From: Dyella marensis
GTDB taxonomy: Bacteria; Pseudomonadota; Gammaproteobacteria; Xanthomonadales; Rhodanobacteraceae
DNA: 64,000 nucleotides
Assembly (NCBI RefSeq): GCF_900112865.1
Contig: NZ_FONH01000020.1
Location: forward strand, 1-64,000
Reading direction: 5' to 3'
The position numbers were made by a program, and so were the translations under genes. Of the stretch, positions 1-7,507 are shown in pieces (within the stretch, counting starts at the first letter, position 1; every line of letters begins with the position of its first letter). Below the pieces are notes generated by a model. That model was not told the origin of the DNA and did no database searches. It worked only from the letters and a program-made list of their open reading frames with translations.

Positions 1-26
1 CCGGGAGAAGGTGGCGGCAGCCGGAT

Positions 27-130
27 GAGGGTGCGGGCGGAGCGGTGCGCATCACTCTTGCGCTCCGCCCGTACCCTCACCCCAATCCCTCTCTCCCACG
101 GGGACTACCTGCGGGTCGCCGCTGGGAGAG
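27..130. repeat. Two adjacent palindromic extragenic elements (REP-like)
   Basis: The first element is an 18-bp stem (27-44 pairing with 61-78, one mismatch). The second is an 8-bp stem (91-98 with 123-130). Both lie just beyond the 3' end of the protease gene. Such stem-loops around GAGGGTGCGGGCGGAGCG-type arms are common dispersed repeats in Xanthomonadales. They may also stop or stabilise the protease transcript, which runs toward them; neither has a clear T-tract. Confidence 0.6.
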
Positions 131-150
131 GAGCTCACATCGAGGTTCGC

Positions 151-1524
151 TCAACGCACGTCCACATACCGCACCCCCTCATCCCCCGACACCACCAACA
201 CCAACTGCCGCGGCTTCACCCCAGCCAAGCGCTTCATCGTGGCCAGATTCGGAATCCGCGCATTCCCCACACCGATCACCACATCGTTAGTCCCCAATCC
301 AGCCAAGGCCGCGCGGCTCCCCGGCTTCACACTCTGCACCGCCACCCCAGCCACCCCCTGACCGCGCAAGCTCTGCGACAACTCGCTGAACATCACCCCC
401 GCCAAGCGCGGATCCAACGTCGCCCCATCCACCGTCGCCAGCTTCTCCGGCGTCAGCTTGGCGGTCACCTCGCGGCTGGCGCCATTGCGCTGCAGGGTCA
501 GCTTCACCGTGCTGCCTACCGGCAGCAGGCCCTCGGCGTTGCGCAGTTCCTGTGCGTTGCGCAGCGGCTTGCCGTCGATCGCGGTGATCACGTCGCCGGT
601 CTCGATGTCGGCGCCGTCCGCGGCGGAGCCCGCGCTCACCCGCGTCACCACCGCGCCGCTGGTGTTCTTCAGGCCCAGCACCTGGGCGATGCGCGGGGTG
701 ATGTCCTGCGTCTCCACGCCGAGGTTGCCGCGGCTCACCTTGCCGTGCGCGATCAGCTGCTCCATCACGTCGCGGCTGAGATTGGTCGGGATGGCGAAGC
801 CGATGCCGACGTTGCCGCCCGAGGGCGAGAAAATCATGGTGTTGATGCCCACCAGCTCGCCGCGCAGGTTCACCAGCGCGCCGCCGGAGTTGCCAGGATT
901 GATCGACGCATCGGTCTGGATGAAGTTCTGGTAGCCCGTGCCGCCCAGGCCCGAGCGGCCCAGCGCCGACACGATGCCCGAGGTCACCGTCTGACTCAGC
1001 CCGAAGGGATCGCCGACAGCGACTACGAAATCGCCGACACGCAGCTTGGATGAATCCGCCACCGGTAACGCCTGCAGTCCGGTGGCCTGGATCTGCACCA
1101 CCGCCACGTCGGTATCCGGATCGGTGCCGATCAGCTTGCCCTTGAAGTCGCGCCCGTCCTGCAGGCTCACCGTGATGTCGTCCGCACCGCCCACCACATG
1201 GTTGTTGGTGAGGATGTAGCCCTTGGCCGCATCCACGATCACGCCCGAACCCAGGCTCTGCGCCACCCGCTCGCGCTGCTGGCCGGGCAGGCCGAAGAAC
1301 TGGCGGAACACCGGATCGTCGAAGAACGGATCGCGCACCTGCACGCGCGTCTTGGTCGAGATGTTCACCACCGCCGGCGTCACCTTCTCCAGCATCGGCG
1401 CCAGCGAGGGCAGGGCCTGGCCGTCGACGGTGGCGGGCAGGGAGGCCTGGCTGGCCAGCGGCACGGCAGTGCCGAGCAGGGCGGCGAACAAGGCGGCGAA
1501 CGGACGGATACGGCGGTGCGACAT
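151..1524 (-). CDS. degQ: Periplasmic serine endoprotease, DegQ/HtrA (Do) family
   Basis: A 457-aa trypsin-fold protease with two PDZ domains, expected to degrade or refold misfolded periplasmic proteins. The start at 1524 gives a clean signal peptide (about residues 1-28, cut near ASQAS-LPA); the frame stays open upstream to 1827 but that extension is not signal-like. The catalytic triad is visible: His109 in TNNHVV, Asp139 in DPDTDVAV and Ser213 in GNSGGAL. PDZ1 covers roughly residues 255-345 and PDZ2 the last 90 residues. Length is normal for DegQ/DegP. It is transcribed away from nrdJa. DegP versus DegQ versus MucD cannot be separated by eye. Confidence 0.93.
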   Translation of the reverse strand: MSHRRIRPFAALFAALLGTAVPLASQASLPATVDGQALPSLAPMLEKVTPAVVNISTKTRVQVRDPFFDDPVFRQFFGLPGQQRERVAQSLGSGVIVDAAKGYILTNNHVVGGADDITVSLQDGRDFKGKLIGTDPDTDVAVVQIQATGLQALPVADSSKLRVGDFVVAVGDPFGLSQTVTSGIVSALGRSGLGGTGYQNFIQTDASINPGNSGGALVNLRGELVGINTMIFSPSGGNVGIGFAIPTNLSRDVMEQLIAHGKVSRGNLGVETQDITPRIAQVLGLKNTSGAVVTRVSAGSAADGADIETGDVITAIDGKPLRNAQELRNAEGLLPVGSTVKLTLQRNGASREVTAKLTPEKLATVDGATLDPRLAGVMFSELSQSLRGQGVAGVAVQSVKPGSRAALAGLGTNDVVIGVGNARIPNLATMKRLAGVKPRQLVLVVSGDEGVRYVDVR

Positions 1525-1779
1525 GGAAAGCGACTCCCTTTCGAGTGAGGCGCGTGCACGAGGCGCGCGAAGGTTCGGATCGATCGGCAGGCGGAGCATC
1601 TTAAGCCGCGCCCTGCGGCGCTTCTGTTGGGATGACAGGCGTGTCAGACAAGCCCTACCGAAGCCTCCGGAAGACGCCGGCAGATACGCAAACAACATGC
1701 CGACACACTCACCGGAAAGCCGCTCACTTCGACGTAACTCAACGCCGACAGTTCCAAACGTGATCCCGCGCAAAAATCT

Positions 1780-1808
1780 TTGACATCGGCCGGCCTCGGG
1801 GGTAACTT
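1780..1808 (+). promoter_or_regulatory. Candidate sigma70 promoter of nrdJa
   Basis: A perfect -35 box TTGACA (1780-1785) is followed, after 17 bp, by TAACTT (1803-1808) as a -10 box. It points toward nrdJa, whose start is about 215 bp downstream. The long leader in between holds an NrdR-box-like palindrome and several stem-loops. The promoter is inferred from sequence only. Confidence 0.55.
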
Positions 1809-1823
1809 GCACCTCCGTTCGCA

Positions 1824-1839
1824 CCACAACATCTTGTGT
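1824..1839. promoter_or_regulatory. NrdR-box-like palindrome
   Basis: CCACAACATCTTGTGT agrees with the known NrdR box (acaCwAtATaTwGtgT) at 13 of 16 positions. It starts 15 bp past the proposed -10 box, a position that suits repression of ribonucleotide reductase genes by NrdR. NrdR normally binds two boxes 31-32 bp apart, centre to centre. The only partner is a weak CCA/TGG palindrome centred near 1861, about 30 bp away, so the site is a candidate only. Confidence 0.45.
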
Positions 1840-1974
1840 ATGGGCGCCGGCGCTCCAACTAATGCTGGTGCCAAGATGACAGCTCTAGGGGGAGTTGTCG
1901 CAGAGTCGGCAGGGGGACGTCAGGCACGGCCTCGCATAGAGCGACGTACGCGCGGACGGTCCAAACCATAAAAG

Positions 1975-2021
1975 AAGAAACCAACGGGGCCGCAAGGCCA
2001 AGCCGGGAGGTCAGGAAGCCG
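1975..2021 (+). promoter_or_regulatory. Structured 5' leader end and ribosome binding site of nrdJa
   Basis: A GGCC-GCAA-GGCC hairpin with a GNRA tetraloop (1988-1999) precedes a GGGAGG Shine-Dalgarno sequence (2005-2010), 11 nt before the ATG. The compact hairpin next to the ribosome binding site could be part of a cis-regulatory RNA; an nrdJ leader motif has been described in bacteria. No clear cobalamin-riboswitch core was seen. The rest of 1525-1779 shows nothing recognisable. Confidence 0.3.
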
Positions 2022-4184
2022 ATGAGCACTGTGCGTGCACCTGCTGTGGGTGCGGAAATCAATCGAGACGGCGTTGCCATGATTCCGCTGCAGCCTGCGT
2101 CCTACGACATCTGGGACAAGAAGTACCGCCTGAAAGCCAAGTCGGGCGATCCGGTCGACGGCAGCGTCGACGAAACCTACCAGCGCGTCGCGCGCGCGCT
2201 GTCCGAAGTGGAAGCCACGCCGGAGCTGCGCCAGCACTGGTTCGAGCGCTTCCTGTGGGCGCTGCGCCGCGGTGCGATTCCCGCCGGCCGCATCACCTCC
2301 AACGCCGGCGCGCTGGAGCACAAGCCCGCCACCTCGACCATCAACTGCACCGTGTCGGGCACCATCACCGACTCCATGGACGACATCCTGGAGAAGGTGC
2401 ACGAGGCGGGCCTCACCCTGAAGGCCGGCTGCGGCATCGGCTACGAGTTCAGCACGTTGCGCCCGCGCGGCGCCTACGTGTCGGGCGCTGGCGCCTACAC
2501 CAGCGGCCCGCTGTCCTTCATGGATATCTACGACAAGATGTGCTTCACCGTCTCCTCCGCCGGCGGCCGCCGCGGTGCGCAGATGGGCACGTTCGACGTG
2601 AGCCATCCGGACGTCAAGGAATTCATCCGCGCCAAGCGCGAGGATGGCCGCCTGCGCCAGTTCAACCTGAGCCTGCTGATCACCGACGGCTTCATGCAGG
2701 CGGTCGAGCACGACCACGACTGGCCGATGGTCTTCCCGGTGCACGTCAAGGAACAGGACGAGATCGACCTTACCGACCCCGCCAAGGTCGTGTGGCGCGA
2801 GTGGCCCACCCACCAGAACTACGTGTCCCGCGAGGACGGCCTGGTCGCCTGCAAGATCTACGGCCACATCCGCGCCCGCCACCTGTGGGACATGATCATG
2901 GTCTCGACGTACGACTACGCCGAGCCGGGCTTCATCCTGATCGACAAGGTCAACGAGATGAACAACAACTGGTGGTGCGAGCACATCCGCGCCACCAACC
3001 CCTGCGGCGAGCAGCCCCTGCCGCCGTACGGCTCCTGCCTGCTGGGCTCGATCAACCTCACCACCTTCGTGCGCGATCCCTTCGGCCCCAAGGCCCGCTT
3101 CGACTGGGACGAGTACCGCGAAGTGGTGAAGGTGTTCACCCGCATGCTCGACAACGTGGTCGAGATCAACGGCCTGCCGCTGGAACAGCAGCGCCACGAG
3201 ATCCTGTCCAAGCGCCGCCATGGCATGGGCTTCCTGGGCCTGGGCAGCACCATCACCATGCTCAAGATGCGCTACGGCAACGCCGACGCGGTGGCCTTCA
3301 CCGAGGACGTCTCCCGCGAGATGGCCGTGGCCGGCTGGGAAGTGGCGCTGGACCTGGCCAAGGAAAAGGGCCCCGCCCCGATCCTCGCGCAGGACTTCAC
3401 CGTCACCGGCGACATGCTGCGCAAGCGTCCGGAAATGGCCGCCGACGGTTGGAAAGTGGGCGACGCCATCCCCGGCCGCGTGCTGCACGCCAAGTACAGC
3501 CGCTACATGCAGCGCGTGGCCTCGGTGGCGCCGAACCTGGTGGCTGAGCTCGCCGAAGTCGGCGCCCGCTTCACTCATCACAGCTCGATCGCGCCCACCG
3601 GCACCATCTCGCTGTCGCTGGCCAACAACGCCAGCAACGGCATCGAGCCGAGCTTCGCCCATCACTACTCGCGCAACGTGATCCGCGAAGGCCGCAAGAC
3701 CAAGGAAAAGATCGAGGTGTACAGCTACGAGCTGCTCGCCTACCGCGGCCTCATCAACGCCGCCGCGGTGCCGTTCAGCGACGATCCGCAGGCCAAGCTG
3801 CCGGATTACTTCGTCGCCGCCGACGACATCACGCCCAAAGAGCACGTGGATATCCAGGCCGCCTCGCAGAAATGGATCGATTCCTCGATTTCCAAGACCG
3901 CGAACGTGCCCACGGACTATCCGTACGAAGATTTCAAGGACATCTACTTCTACGCCTATAAGCAGGGCCTCAAGGGCTGCACGACCTTCCGTTTCAACCC
4001 CGCCGCGTTCCAGGGCGTGCTGGTGAAGGAGGCCGATCTTGAGAGCACCCTCTACCGCTTCGAATTGGAAGACGGTAGCGTTATCGAACTGAAAGGCAAC
4101 GAAGAAGTGGAATACGACGGGGAGCTGCACACCGCCGCAAACCTTTTTGATGCCTTGAAGGAAGGCTATTACGGCAAGTTTTGA
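2022..4184 (+). CDS. nrdJa: Adenosylcobalamin-dependent ribonucleotide reductase, large (NrdJa) part
   Basis: A 720-aa class II reductase catalytic chain that makes deoxyribonucleotides using B12 to generate the thiyl radical, with or without oxygen. Family hallmarks are the substrate-site stretch TINCTVSGT (Cys109), the NPCGE radical-cysteine motif (residues 326-330), the phosphate-binding TGTISLSLAN segment and a C-terminal GCTTFRFNP. It ends in a short tail (LFDALKEGYYGKF) and lacks the terminal CxxC cysteines, which sit in the separate nrdJb chain downstream. The ATG at 2022 follows GGGAGG. A promoter with an NrdR-like box lies upstream. A 14-bp hairpin follows the stop. Confidence 0.93.
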   Translation: MSTVRAPAVGAEINRDGVAMIPLQPASYDIWDKKYRLKAKSGDPVDGSVDETYQRVARALSEVEATPELRQHWFERFLWALRRGAIPAGRITSNAGALEHKPATSTINCTVSGTITDSMDDILEKVHEAGLTLKAGCGIGYEFSTLRPRGAYVSGAGAYTSGPLSFMDIYDKMCFTVSSAGGRRGAQMGTFDVSHPDVKEFIRAKREDGRLRQFNLSLLITDGFMQAVEHDHDWPMVFPVHVKEQDEIDLTDPAKVVWREWPTHQNYVSREDGLVACKIYGHIRARHLWDMIMVSTYDYAEPGFILIDKVNEMNNNWWCEHIRATNPCGEQPLPPYGSCLLGSINLTTFVRDPFGPKARFDWDEYREVVKVFTRMLDNVVEINGLPLEQQRHEILSKRRHGMGFLGLGSTITMLKMRYGNADAVAFTEDVSREMAVAGWEVALDLAKEKGPAPILAQDFTVTGDMLRKRPEMAADGWKVGDAIPGRVLHAKYSRYMQRVASVAPNLVAELAEVGARFTHHSSIAPTGTISLSLANNASNGIEPSFAHHYSRNVIREGRKTKEKIEVYSYELLAYRGLINAAAVPFSDDPQAKLPDYFVAADDITPKEHVDIQAASQKWIDSSISKTANVPTDYPYEDFKDIYFYAYKQGLKGCTTFRFNPAAFQGVLVKEADLESTLYRFELEDGSVIELKGNEEVEYDGELHTAANLFDALKEGYYGKF

Positions 4185-4188
4185 GTAC

Positions 4189-4219
4189 AGGCCGGCGGTT
4201 GCCCAGCAACCGCCGGCCT
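4189..4219 (+). terminator. Perfect 14-bp hairpin after nrdJa
   Basis: Arms 4189-4202 and 4206-4219 pair without mismatch around a CCA loop, starting 5 nt after the nrdJa stop. No T-run follows, so it may be a partial terminator, an RNA-stabilising structure or a processing site that sets the ratio of nrdJa to the downstream genes. Confidence 0.5.
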
Positions 4220-4299
4220 ATGCCCGGAAAGCTGTTTTCAAGCCTTGATACACGCAGGCCCACGCCAAGTACTGAACTCACGTCGGAGGGGAAACCCAG

Positions 4300-4851
4300 A
4301 TGTCCATTGATACCGATTTCGATTCGATCGCTACGCCGGCCATGCCGGAAGCCCCGGCTGCTGCCGAAGCCCCTGCCGCCCCCAAGAAGGCGCGCAAGAA
4401 GGCTGCCAAGAAGGCCGCTCCGGCCAAGAAGGCCGCCAAGAAGGCGGTGAAGAAGGCCGCTGGCAAGAAGACTGCCAAGAAGGCCGCCAAGAAAGCCGGC
4501 GCCAAGAAGACTGCCAAGAAGGCAGTGAAGAAGGCTGGCGCCAAGAAGACGGCCAAGAAGGCCGTGAAGAAGACCGCCAAGAAGGCCGCCGCCAAGAAGG
4601 TCGCGAAGAAGGCGACCAAGAAGGCCGGCGCCAGGAAGACCGCCAAGAAGGCCGTGAAGAAGACGGCCCGCAAGGCTGCAAAGAAGGTCAGCACCAAGAA
4701 GACGGCCAAGAAGGCCGTGAAGAAGACGGCCAAGAAGGCCGCCGGTAAGAAGACCGCCAAGAAGGCGGTCAAGAGGTCCACTGCCAGCAAGAAGGCCGCC
4801 GTCAAGTCCGCGCGCAAGCCGGCCAAGAAGGTCGCCCGCAAGAAGAAGTAA
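4300..4851 (+). CDS. Lysine/alanine-rich histone H1-like DNA-binding protein, AlgP-like
   Basis: A 183-aa very basic low-complexity protein. After a short acidic and Ala/Pro N-terminus (residues 1-27), almost the whole chain is tandem KKAAKKA-, KKTAKKA- and KKAGAKK-type units, as in Pseudomonas AlgP and other bacterial H1-like proteins. Such proteins coat or compact DNA and affect transcription. A GGAGGGG ribosome binding site lies about 10 nt before the ATG. The repeats make the gene prone to length change. It sits between nrdJa and nrdJb, which suggests co-transcription. Its specific regulatory target cannot be read from sequence. Confidence 0.85.
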   Translation: MSIDTDFDSIATPAMPEAPAAAEAPAAPKKARKKAAKKAAPAKKAAKKAVKKAAGKKTAKKAAKKAGAKKTAKKAVKKAGAKKTAKKAVKKTAKKAAAKKVAKKATKKAGARKTAKKAVKKTARKAAKKVSTKKTAKKAVKKTAKKAAGKKTAKKAVKRSTASKKAAVKSARKPAKKVARKKK

Positions 4852-4864
4852 GCCGTACCGCGTG

Positions 4865-4891
4865 CCGGCCCGGCCTTAAGTGCCGGGCCGG
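4865..4891 (+). terminator. GC-rich hairpin after the AlgP-like gene
   Basis: A 10-bp perfect stem (4865-4874 with 4882-4891) with a 7-nt loop starts 13 nt after the stop codon. There is no U-tract, so it is a weak terminator or an attenuating structure before nrdJb. Confidence 0.4.
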
Positions 4892-4957
4892 TGCCGTTTC
4901 AGGGCTACGCAGCTGCAGCGCCGTTCTCCCGCCAACATTGAAAAAAGAAGCATCCCT

Positions 4958-5713
4958 ATGGCGATCAAGATCGAAAAGAAGATCAAGGGCTACAACGTCG
5001 TCAAGCCCGAGGACAAGGCCGCGCCCGCCGCAGTAGCCGCTCCCGCCGCGCCCAAGGAGGCGCCCAAGGCGGAAGTCATCCAGATGCACGAGAGCCTGGA
5101 GCGTCCCGAGACGCTGGTCGGCTCCACCTACAAGATCAAGTCGCCGCTGTTCGAGCATGCGTTGTACGTCACCGTCAACGACATCGTGCTCAACGCCGGC
5201 ACGCCTCACGAGCAGCGCCGCCCCTTCGAGATCTTCATCAACTCGAAGAACATGGACCACTTCCAGTGGATCGTCGCGCTCACCCGCATCATCTCCGCCG
5301 TGTTCCGCAAGGGCGGCGACGTCACCTTCCTGGTCGAAGAGATGAAGGCGGTGTTCGACCCGCGCGGCGGCTACTTCAAGCCCGGCGGCATCTACATGCC
5401 CAGCATCGTGGCCGAGATCGGCGCGGTGATCGAGCAGCACATGAAGACCATCGGCCTGATCCACGACCCGGAGATGGACGAGTCGACCAAGCGCCTGATC
5501 GCGGAGAAGCGTGCGGCCTATGAGGCTGGCGCAAAAAAAAACACTGAGGTGAGCCAGGCGGGGCCCAGCGTGGAAGCTGAGGCGGCCGCGGGCGAATCGA
5601 GCAATGGGTTTCCGCCGGGGGCGACGTTGTGCGCCAAGTGCAATACGAAGGCGTTGGTGTTGATGGATGGGTGTCAGACTTGTTTGAATTGTGGGTATTC
5701 AAAGTGTGGTTAA
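4958..5713 (+). CDS. nrdJb: NrdJb, small subunit of split class II ribonucleotide reductase
   Basis: A 251-aa protein that completes NrdJa. It holds the TSCPD-type region around residues 45-180 (KSPLFEHALYVTVND, FEIFINSKNMDHFQW, PGGIYMPSIVAEIG) and a C-terminal cysteine cluster CAKC...CQTCLNCGYSKC. In the family these C-terminal cysteines pass reducing power to the active site of the large chain. In Pseudomonas both split parts are needed for activity. The start at 4958 (MAIKIEKKIKG) fits homologues; the frame is open further upstream. Residues 190-230 are a low-complexity linker. It is unusual only in being separated from nrdJa by another gene. Confidence 0.88.
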   Translation: MAIKIEKKIKGYNVVKPEDKAAPAAVAAPAAPKEAPKAEVIQMHESLERPETLVGSTYKIKSPLFEHALYVTVNDIVLNAGTPHEQRRPFEIFINSKNMDHFQWIVALTRIISAVFRKGGDVTFLVEEMKAVFDPRGGYFKPGGIYMPSIVAEIGAVIEQHMKTIGLIHDPEMDESTKRLIAEKRAAYEAGAKKNTEVSQAGPSVEAEAAAGESSNGFPPGATLCAKCNTKALVLMDGCQTCLNCGYSKCG

Positions 5714-5775
5714 AGGGCAGCACATAAATGAATTGACTCTCAAGCCGATGCGGCTACAACAGGGGAGGGATTCTT

Positions 5776-6216
5776 ATGAAGGCATGTGTGGTCTATATCT
5801 CGGCCATGAAGGGAGAGGCCGAATCGCTTGAGGCACAGCTAAAGAAAGCTGGTGCTGAAGTATGTAAGGTGCTTGTCGATGCTGCAGTAGCAGAGGCGCT
5901 CCAAAATGCAGGCGGCGCTGTTCCGGCAAATGTGCGGGACTGCATGGCGGCGTCGGATGTCTGTTATTTTCTATTGGACGGGAATCCGGCGATTGTGGGC
6001 ATTGGTGAAGCCCTACTGCTTGCTGCAACGCTAGGAAAAAAGATTGTTGCTGTCGTGCAGGGCGACGACCTGCCCTCTGACGTCGATGATGTCGCTCATA
6101 CCGTTTTGGTACCTGGCTCCCCCTCTGCAGTTGCTGCTGGTAAGGAGGACATTCCCTCCGATCATCCCGCCAGAAAGGGGCGCAAGCGCGAAATTGATCG
6201 AGTTAGGTGCCAGTGA
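5776..6216 (+). CDS. Small Rossmann-like protein (nucleoside deoxyribosyltransferase/TIR-like fold suspected)
   Basis: A 146-aa soluble protein preceded by a strong AGGGGAGGG ribosome binding site. It begins with a beta strand (ACVVYISAM), has a central CMAASDVCYFLLDG strand-loop, then IGEALLLAATLGKKIVAVV. This pattern of a strand, an acidic turn and a helix followed by GKKIVAVV recalls nucleoside 2-deoxyribosyltransferase or TIR-like folds, but no catalytic residues can be fixed. The stop is one nucleotide before the start of the Nmad2-like gene, so the two are translated together. GC content is clearly lower than in the nrd genes. The fold call is tentative; the function is unknown. Confidence 0.65.
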   Translation: MKACVVYISAMKGEAESLEAQLKKAGAEVCKVLVDAAVAEALQNAGGAVPANVRDCMAASDVCYFLLDGNPAIVGIGEALLLAATLGKKIVAVVQGDDLPSDVDDVAHTVLVPGSPSAVAAGKEDIPSDHPARKGRKREIDRVRCQ

Positions 6217-6217
6217 T

Positions 6218-6814
6218 ATGGCTCGCGTGTTTTCGTACAAGCTTGTACGAGATTATGGCTTCGCACCAAATCCTTATGGCGGATGTTGCACATTGGCAAC
6301 ATGTAAGCCACAGATACGGGCGGTAGCTCAAGTCGGAGATCTAATTATTGGCTCCGGCAGTAAGCAAGGTTCATTGGCAGAACGAGCAATATTTGCGCTT
6401 GTTGTTGGTGAAAAGCTTACATTTGATGAATATTGGGTTGACGATAGATTTCAGATTAAAAAGCCAGTCTTTAATGGCAGTCGTGCCGAAGCATTCGGTG
6501 ACAATATTTATCACCGCGAGAATGGAGTGTGGATTCAATCCAATTCTCACCATAGTCATGTCGACGGCACAACTAACGAGCTAAACCTAGATCGAGATAC
6601 CAGCCAGAATCATATAATTATTTCGAGGAGCTTCGTTTATTGGGGCGCGTCGGCAGCCATCTTTCCTGAATATCTTAGGGATTGCGATGGGGACGATATT
6701 TATCCTTCCGTCCGAGCGCATCGAAGTCGCTTTTCTCCAGAAATGATTCGAAGAGCTTATGCATGGTTCAACGAGCAGCCTCGTGGCTTACAAGGTCGAC
6801 CTTCTGATTGGTAG
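6218..6814 (+). CDS. Nmad2-like protein (nucleotide modification associated domain 2)
   Basis: A 198-aa protein starting MARVFSYKLVRDYGFAPNP, followed by YGGCCTLATCKPQIR and VGDLIIGSGS. This RDYGFAPNP-x-CTLATCKP signature matches, by memory, the Nmad2 family, which is predicted from gene neighbourhoods to work with DNA base modification or repair; its biochemistry is unknown. The start at 6218 is one base after the stop of the preceding gene. It converges on the UDG-family gene with only 6 bp between stops. Codon use and base composition are AT-rich, in keeping with transfer. The frame is open upstream, but that stretch overlaps the previous gene. Confidence 0.7.
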   Translation: MARVFSYKLVRDYGFAPNPYGGCCTLATCKPQIRAVAQVGDLIIGSGSKQGSLAERAIFALVVGEKLTFDEYWVDDRFQIKKPVFNGSRAEAFGDNIYHRENGVWIQSNSHHSHVDGTTNELNLDRDTSQNHIIISRSFVYWGASAAIFPEYLRDCDGDDIYPSVRAHRSRFSPEMIRRAYAWFNEQPRGLQGRPSDW

Positions 6815-6820
6815 CTCCAG

Positions 6821-7483
6821 TTAGAATAGCGCTCGCTGTGCACTTCCAGAGAAATCCCTTTCGTAAATTTTTTCCATGCCCGAAATGAAGTCGGCAGTGC
6901 CGCCGTAACTTGGATGGCGAACCGTGATGCATCTGAGTCCTGCTTCATTGAGGCCAGCAGCGGCATCGTTGCCTATTGCAATCAAATCGCAATCTCCAGT
7001 CCACTCGAGAATGGCCTCTAAAAGGGCGGTACAATCTCGTCTTTCTTGCCGGCGATGGGATCTATTTGAGCTTTGATTCCCTTCTGAATAAGGATGGAAA
7101 GGGAAGATGTTCCATAAAAAAGGCATGTGTTCCAACTGCTCAAGTATTCTCCAAATGGTTCCTGCAGTACGCTCCGCTATAGCGGGGCCGGTAGTTGCCC
7201 GGCGAATGTCCAGCGCTCCAGAAATTTGCATCAAGTTTTGAAGGTGCGCTTCATCTGTAAGTGCTATGCCTGTGCGACGACCGCCGAGATAGCCTAGGTC
7301 GCGACCAAACCAAATAGTGCGCACTCTTCCATCAAGCGCTTCCATAAGCGAAGCGAGATTCTTCTCTCGGATTCTGGGGGCGCCCGGAGTGTCCCAGTCT
7401 GTGCAATAGTCGGTATAAGGATTAAAGACAAAAGGGAAGCTGAGCCTCTTCAATTGTTTAAGAATTTTATCTCGACTTGCCAT
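6821..7483 (-). CDS. Uracil-DNA glycosylase superfamily protein
   Basis: A 220-aa protein with the plan of an uncharacterised UDG-fold family: a GYLGGRRTGIALTDE stretch (motif A region, residues about 63-78), WNIFPFHPYSEGN (about 123-135), an IAIGNDAA strand, and RHPSYGG (motif C, about 190-196). The family usually shows GEAPGYRG-like residues in motif A; here it reads GRDLGYLGG, so the usual Glu/Asp and Pro are changed and classical base excision is uncertain. A GGAG site sits 7 nt before the ATG. It lies 24 nt downstream of the MazG-like gene on the same strand, so they probably form an operon. Confidence 0.75.
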   Translation of the reverse strand: MASRDKILKQLKRLSFPFVFNPYTDYCTDWDTPGAPRIREKNLASLMEALDGRVRTIWFGRDLGYLGGRRTGIALTDEAHLQNLMQISGALDIRRATTGPAIAERTAGTIWRILEQLEHMPFLWNIFPFHPYSEGNQSSNRSHRRQERRDCTALLEAILEWTGDCDLIAIGNDAAAGLNEAGLRCITVRHPSYGGTADFISGMEKIYERDFSGSAQRALF

Positions 7484-7507
7484 GACTTCGCTCCGGTAAG
7501 AAAAACA

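Noticed and set aside
25-1053. Long plus-strand open frame opposite the protease gene
   Set aside because: It is antisense to degQ, its product is Arg/His/Pro-rich low complexity, and it lacks a ribosome binding site.
1975-2025. Cobalamin riboswitch before nrdJa
   Set aside because: The conserved B12 box and core are not visible, and repression by B12 would make little sense for a B12-using enzyme.
1920-4130. 736-codon minus-strand frame opposite nrdJa
   Set aside because: Its sequence mirrors the high-GC codons of nrdJa, with no motif or start signal; nrdJa has clear family motifs.
4384-4850. CRISPR-like array in the repeated AAGAAGGC region
   Set aside because: The repeats are in-frame codons of a lysine/alanine-rich protein, with no unique spacers of fixed length.
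5733-5760. TTGACT-16-TACAAC promoter before the island
   Set aside because: The -10 box would put the transcript start inside or past the ribosome binding site of the gene at 5776, so it is unlikely to serve it.
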